Shown here piece after piece: positions 11,118 to 13,986 of a stretch of 13,986 nucleotides of DNA. This DNA is from Desulfuromonas sp. SDB. Its GTDB lineage: Bacteria; SDB-A. Where the stretch lies: contig LKUE01000396.1 of assembly GCA_001412365.1 (NCBI GenBank), positions 1 to 13,986 of the forward strand, written 5' to 3'. How positions within the stretch are numbered: the stretch's first letter is position 1; every line of letters starts with the position of its first letter. A model generated the notes under the pieces. That model did no database searches, had not been told where the DNA came from, and saw nothing but the letters and a program-made list of their open reading frames with translations. Position numbers and translations under genes: made by a program.

Positions 11118-11431
11118 TAATCTATTCCCATTTCAGTTATTACCAATGAAATTGCCTGATCAATTCTTTTTTCTGATTGCGCAATTACAGCTTCTCTTTG
11201 CTGCTGCGCTTTTGTTTTCATTTGATCTGCCTGTTTCTGGGCATCAGCTTGAGCTTTATCCGTAGCTTGATTTAAAGTCTGTTTAAAGTTATTTTGCAGT
11301 TCTTTTTTCTGCTGTGATATTTTTTCTTCAGTTTCTAATATCATCTTTCTGGCTTGATCTTCAGCTTGCTCTATAATTTTTTCTGCTTTTTGTTCAGAAT
11401 GTTTTATTTCCTTGATCATATCCAGAGCCAT
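11114..11431 (-). CDS. atpH: V/A-type ATPase subunit G/H (peripheral stalk)
   Basis: 105 residues, normal length. It is a single long coiled coil, rich in Lys, Glu, Gln and Ala from about residue 5 to 98, with no membrane segment; it pairs with E to form the peripheral stalk. Sequence alone is weak evidence for such a protein, but the position as first gene directly before atpI is the classical place for this subunit (atpG in Thermus). The ATG at 11429-11431 has GGAGG at 11436-11440 four bases upstream and lies about 27 bases after the predicted transcription start. Confidence 0.88.
11126..11129 (-). promoter_or_regulatory. Ribosome binding site supporting the TTG start of atpI
   Basis: GGGA on the minus strand lies eight bases before the TTG at 11115-11117, within the end of the G/H gene. 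It is short, so coupling to translation of the upstream gene probably helps initiation. Confidence 0.45.
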
Positions 11432-11453
11432 TAATCCTCCTTGAAAAAATAAA

Positions 11454-11499
11454 AAGACGTGGTTATGCTACCATTATGAGGAAAAAATTGTCAAGACGT
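11454..11499. repeat. Direct repeat AAGACGT flanking the ATPase promoter
   Basis: The heptamer aagacgt occurs at 11454-11460 and at 11493-11499 (39-base spacing). On the operon's strand this is ACGTCTT, once overlapping the upstream edge of the -35 box and once at the predicted transcription start. The placement would suit a regulator's half sites, but two heptamers are weak evidence. Confidence 0.25.
11465..11494 (-). promoter_or_regulatory. Predicted promoter of the V/A-ATPase operon
   Basis: On the minus strand a perfect TTGACA (11489-11494) is followed after 18 bases by TAGCAT (11465-11470), which is preceded by TG one base before the hexamer (extended -10). Transcription would start near 11458. 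No other promoter-like sequence is needed to explain expression of the nine tightly spaced genes downstream. Confidence 0.6.
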
Positions 11500-11628
11500 T
11501 TTAAAGATTTTCAAAATGTATAGTAAAATGGTATTAATAATGCAAGTCATGCAATTACATCTTGTTACAGGATATCTTTTTCTTGTTTTAACAGGCTTTT
11601 ATGAGCTTGATAGAACCATGAGGTGATT

Positions 11629-13230
11629 ATGAATAGTATATTATGGCTGGGGGCAATTTGCTCATCATTTTTATTTTCAAATCAGTATATTTCAGACATT
11701 GTTCCTATCAATCAGCAGGAGTATTTAATAGTAACTGCTGAATCCGGAGTATTTCACTGCCAAGGCTTAGAATTCCCGAGATTAATTGAAAGAACCGAGC
11801 AATATTTTTGTAAAACCGCTCTTCTCTGCCAGGATAAATACTTCGTGCAAACTATGGGCTCAGGATTGATTACTATTTCCGGTCAGCAGTTTAACCGCAG
11901 GGGATTTTCCCAGTGCGGACCTCATCATCAATACGGAACATGCCTGGCTGCATTTCAGGGATCCGTTCTGGTGGGATTTTCCGACGGACTGTACCGCTTT
12001 AACTCCGGGGATGATATGGCATTTATTGATTATTTCCGCTCAGGTGCGGAAAGTTATGTACAGGATATTGCAGTTAGTGACTCCTGCGCCTACATTGCCA
12101 CCCTCAAGGACATTTACTGTTTACAGGGAAATCAAGTAGAAATTCTGAATTTTCCCGATAAGATAACTCATCACCGCCATCTTCTTCTGATAAATGACAG
12201 TTTAATGGTGGGAACAGATCAGGGACTTTGGCGGTATGCTGACAACCATTGGAAACTTGTAGCTGACTTTGAAAATATTTTAAGCTTATATGCCGATAGT
12301 AAATTTATTTACTTAGGATGCTTCAATCAGCTGGTCATATTGGATCGAGAGAATTTCTTCTTTTTTGACAATTATTCCACCTACCCTATCACCTCAATAG
12401 CTCAACACGGCAATCACATACTGTGGGGAACTCCCCTGGGGATCAGTGTGGATACAATTCCCGAACTAATACCGGGAACGGTTAAATTTGACAGTACCTT
12501 TCAGACATCCCATGGTTTAATTGAAAATCCCTTTTTACCTCCTTACAGCACCCTCCCCGATCAAACCTATTTATTCGGAACCACCTATGGTCAGCGTTAC
12601 CGGGTACACAAAGGGGATGATTACAATAATCCTGAATTCACTCCGATTTATGCAGGAGCAGAGGGGGTAGTAACATCATCGGGAACTGGCAGCCATCAAG
12701 CCAACTACATAACTATAAACTATGGTAATCTCTACCAGGATTGGAAAGTAAGAGGAGTATATGTGCATTTGACCCGTCCTTCTAATTTAATTTCAGGAGA
12801 TCAGGTACGCTGTGGACAGATTATCGGCTATGTAGGTCATACCGGCAGAGCAACCAACAACCACCTCCATCTGGAAATAAGACTTACCCTAAACGGTTCA
12901 GATTACGGAAGCGTCAATCCTTCTCTATGGATTAAATCACCGGAAGGGACAGGGATAATTGCGGGGAAAATTTCTTTTCAGGGATCTTATCAGCAGAGTT
13001 TTAAAATTTACGGCTGTTATAAACCCTGGGTTCAGGAAACTCCCTTTGTATATGCTGAACCCTACGGAGAAGGGGTGCATTCAGATCCGGAATGGGGAGA
13101 AAACTTTGCAATTACCGGAGTTATCCCTGGCTATTACTTCTTGAGGATTTACCGGCAGAATAATCCGGTGGACAGTTTCTGGGTTAGAGTCAGGGAAGCC
13201 GGAGTAACCTGGATTGAGCAAAATTACTAA
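11629..13230 (+). CDS. Exported M23 (LytM-type) peptidase with N-terminal seven-repeat propeller
   Basis: 533 residues from ATG 11629, which AGGTG at 11621-11625 serves; a GTG at 11623 is the only other start, since TAG at 11611 closes the frame. A hydrophobic stretch (about 4-17) looks like a signal peptide but lacks a basic start and a good lipobox. Residues about 30-280 hold seven copies of a G-x-x-x-G-L-x-x-[YF]-like strand pattern (clearest V-G-T-D-Q-G-L-W-R-Y and V-G-F-S-D-G-L-Y-R-F), which fits a seven-bladed propeller. The M23 domain spans about 310-440 with an intact zinc site: H327 and D331 (H-x-x-x-D), H380, and H412/H414 (H-L-H). A beta-sandwich-like tail (about 443-533) follows. 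The role inferred is cutting peptide cross-links in peptidoglycan outside the inner membrane. Its end overlaps the next gene by 17 bases. Confidence 0.88.
   Translation: MNSILWLGAICSSFLFSNQYISDIVPINQQEYLIVTAESGVFHCQGLEFPRLIERTEQYFCKTALLCQDKYFVQTMGSGLITISGQQFNRRGFSQCGPHHQYGTCLAAFQGSVLVGFSDGLYRFNSGDDMAFIDYFRSGAESYVQDIAVSDSCAYIATLKDIYCLQGNQVEILNFPDKITHHRHLLLINDSLMVGTDQGLWRYADNHWKLVADFENILSLYADSKFIYLGCFNQLVILDRENFFFFDNYSTYPITSIAQHGNHILWGTPLGISVDTIPELIPGTVKFDSTFQTSHGLIENPFLPPYSTLPDQTYLFGTTYGQRYRVHKGDDYNNPEFTPIYAGAEGVVTSSGTGSHQANYITINYGNLYQDWKVRGVYVHLTRPSNLISGDQVRCGQIIGYVGHTGRATNNHLHLEIRLTLNGSDYGSVNPSLWIKSPEGTGIIAGKISFQGSYQQSFKIYGCYKPWVQETPFVYAEPYGEGVHSDPEWGENFAITGVIPGYYFLRIYRQNNPVDSFWVRVREAGVTWIEQNY
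13201..13204 (+). promoter_or_regulatory. Ribosome binding site supporting the TTG start of the serine hydrolase
   Basis: GGAG lies nine bases before TTG 13214 inside the end of the M23 gene. The hydrolase frame has TAA at 13205-13207 and the first ATG is only in the active-site S-M-M-K, so this TTG is the best start. Confidence 0.6.
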
Positions 13231-13986
13231 AAATAAACTCCTGGATTGGATTGTTGATTTCCCCATCCAGTCCAATCTCAGTTTAGTACTGGAATTGCCC
13301 CCCGGAAACAAACTGATAAGTTTACATGAAGACAAAATTGTTCATGCCGCCAGCATGATGAAACTTCCGGTGATGGCTACTGTATTTAGATTAAGCAGGA
13401 AAAAAAAATTAAACCTGTTCGACCACATCCAGGTAAAAAATTCATTTCCCAGCTTAACCAGCTCTGATTATTTCAGTTTAAATCAAACCTTAACCCGTTC
13501 CCACTATCAGCTAATTGAATTGGTAGAATTGATGATTGCCAATTCGGACAATCAAGCCACTAATATTTTAATCAATTTAGTTGGTTTCTTTGAAATTGAA
13601 GAAACATTGAAAATATGGTGTATGCACAATACTAAAATAATCCGAATGATCATGGATGAACATGCCTTTAACCAAGGATTGAACAATCTTACCTCTGCTG
13701 AGGATATTGCCTGTTTTTTCAGAAAATTATGGAAAGGAGAAGAGATAACCGGGATAGAAAAAAATCAAATGTTAGATATCCTGAAAAAGCAAACAATTAA
13801 GGACAGAATTCCTTCTGCAGTGCCGGAGGGAATTGAAATTGCCCATAAAACCGGTTCAATTACCGGACATTGCTATGATGGGGGAATTATTTACACTCAT
13901 CCTCCGTTTATATTAGTCGTATTGGTTTATAATCGAGATGACGGAGTGTCAGTTATTCAAAAAATTACCGGTAATATTTTTAAATT
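13214..13986 (+). CDS. Class A beta-lactamase-fold serine hydrolase, 3' end outside the window
   Basis: 257 complete codons are visible from TTG 13214; the frame is open to the window edge. Three hallmark motifs of the penicillin-recognising fold are present and correctly spaced: S-M-M-K at 47-50 (nucleophile S47, K50), S-D-N at 111-113 and K-T-G at 212-214. The last visible strand (F-I-L-V-V-L-V-Y) and the helix after it suggest that little is missing. The usual E-x-x-L-N of true class A beta-lactamases is not seen; the omega-loop region reads M-D-E-H-A-F-N-Q-G. No signal peptide is visible, since the start is polar and the active site comes early. It overlaps the M23 gene by 17 bases, so both are probably co-translated and may act on wall peptides. 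It may be a D,D-peptidase-like or other hydrolase rather than a resistance enzyme. A run of nine A (13400-13408) lies in frame. Confidence 0.85.
   Translation, partial: MSKITKNKLLDWIVDFPIQSNLSLVLELPPGNKLISLHEDKIVHAASMMKLPVMATVFRLSRKKKLNLFDHIQVKNSFPSLTSSDYFSLNQTLTRSHYQLIELVELMIANSDNQATNILINLVGFFEIEETLKIWCMHNTKIIRMIMDEHAFNQGLNNLTSAEDIACFFRKLWKGEEITGIEKNQMLDILKKQTIKDRIPSAVPEGIEIAHKTGSITGHCYDGGIIYTHPPFILVVLVYNRDDGVSVIQKITGNIFK

Larger units (their letters stand above)
11432..11622. promoter_or_regulatory. Divergent intergenic region between ATPase operon and M23 gene
   Basis: This 191-base gap carries the ATPase promoter near its left side. For the plus-strand M23 gene the best -10-like hexamer is TATAGT at 11519-11524, without a good -35 box at the right distance, so its promoter is unresolved. 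A repeated atgcaa motif occurs at about 11540-11554. A seven-codon frame including its stop (ATG at 11601, TGA at 11619-11621) ends just before the M23 ribosome binding site; I do not regard it as a gene. No intrinsic terminator or small RNA is visible. Confidence 0.4.

Noticed and set aside
11601-11621. Seven-codon leader frame (stop included) before the M23 gene
   Set aside because: It has no ribosome binding site and no runs of regulatory codons; it looks like chance in an intergenic region.
11629-11685. Lipoprotein signal in the M23 protein (Cys near residue 11)
   Set aside because: The residue before the Cys is Ile rather than Gly, Ala or Ser, so the lipobox rule is not met; an ordinary signal peptide or anchor is more likely.
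13081-13335. Minus-strand open frame across the M23/serine hydrolase junction
   Set aside because: Both plus-strand frames here are supported by domain features, so this is a shadow.

Overview
The window looks like a chromosomal segment from an anaerobic, Gram-negative-type bacterium of an uncultured or candidate lineage in or near the FCB superphylum; Cloacimonadota or a WOR-3-like group would fit. This is an inference. It rests on a bacterial V/A-type ATPase, a secreted protein whose C-terminal domain resembles a type IX secretion sorting tail, long TPR and beta-propeller proteins, and AT-rich DNA. TGA is used as a normal stop in several genes, so the genetic code is standard. I see no tRNA, rRNA, CRISPR array, insertion sequence or phage gene.

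Layout: (1) bases 1-1151, plus strand: the 3' part of a TPR-repeat protein gene whose start lies outside the window. (2) 1169-2650, minus strand: an exported protein with seven propeller-like repeats and a T9SS/FlgD-like C-terminal domain, with its own TTGACA-type promoter. These first 2.7 kb are visibly more AT-rich than what follows. (3) 2760-11431, minus strand: one compact operon of nine genes for a complete V/A-type ATPase, in transcription order G/H-I-K-E-C-F-A-B-D, the order known from Thermus. Genes overlap by 1-4 bases or are separated by at most 22 bases. A promoter with TTGACA and an extended -10 lies just upstream. (4) 11432-11622: a 191-base divergent intergenic region. (5) 11629 to the end, plus strand: an exported M23 (LytM-type) peptidase with an N-terminal seven-repeat propeller. 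Its 3' end overlaps the start of a class A beta-lactamase-fold serine hydrolase that runs off the window.

How the genes work together: A and B form the catalytic head, D and F the central shaft, C the socket onto the membrane ring, E and G/H the peripheral stalks, K the ion-carrying ring and I the stator channel. K is a four-helix protein with all five Na+-ligand positions known from Enterococcus hirae NtpK (here L72, T75, Q76, Q120, E149), so the enzyme is predicted to move Na+ rather than H+. The sequence cannot tell whether it makes ATP or pumps ions. The M23 and serine hydrolase pair points to cell-wall processing and is not obviously linked to the ATPase.

Points of most interest: the Na+ signature; repeated UUG starts inside TTGA stop/start overlaps (I, C, D); the propeller-M23 architecture; the leaderless serine hydrolase with S-x-x-K, SDN and KTG motifs but no visible E-x-x-L-N motif; and the divergent seven-repeat secreted protein. 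I found no convincing entirely new system.
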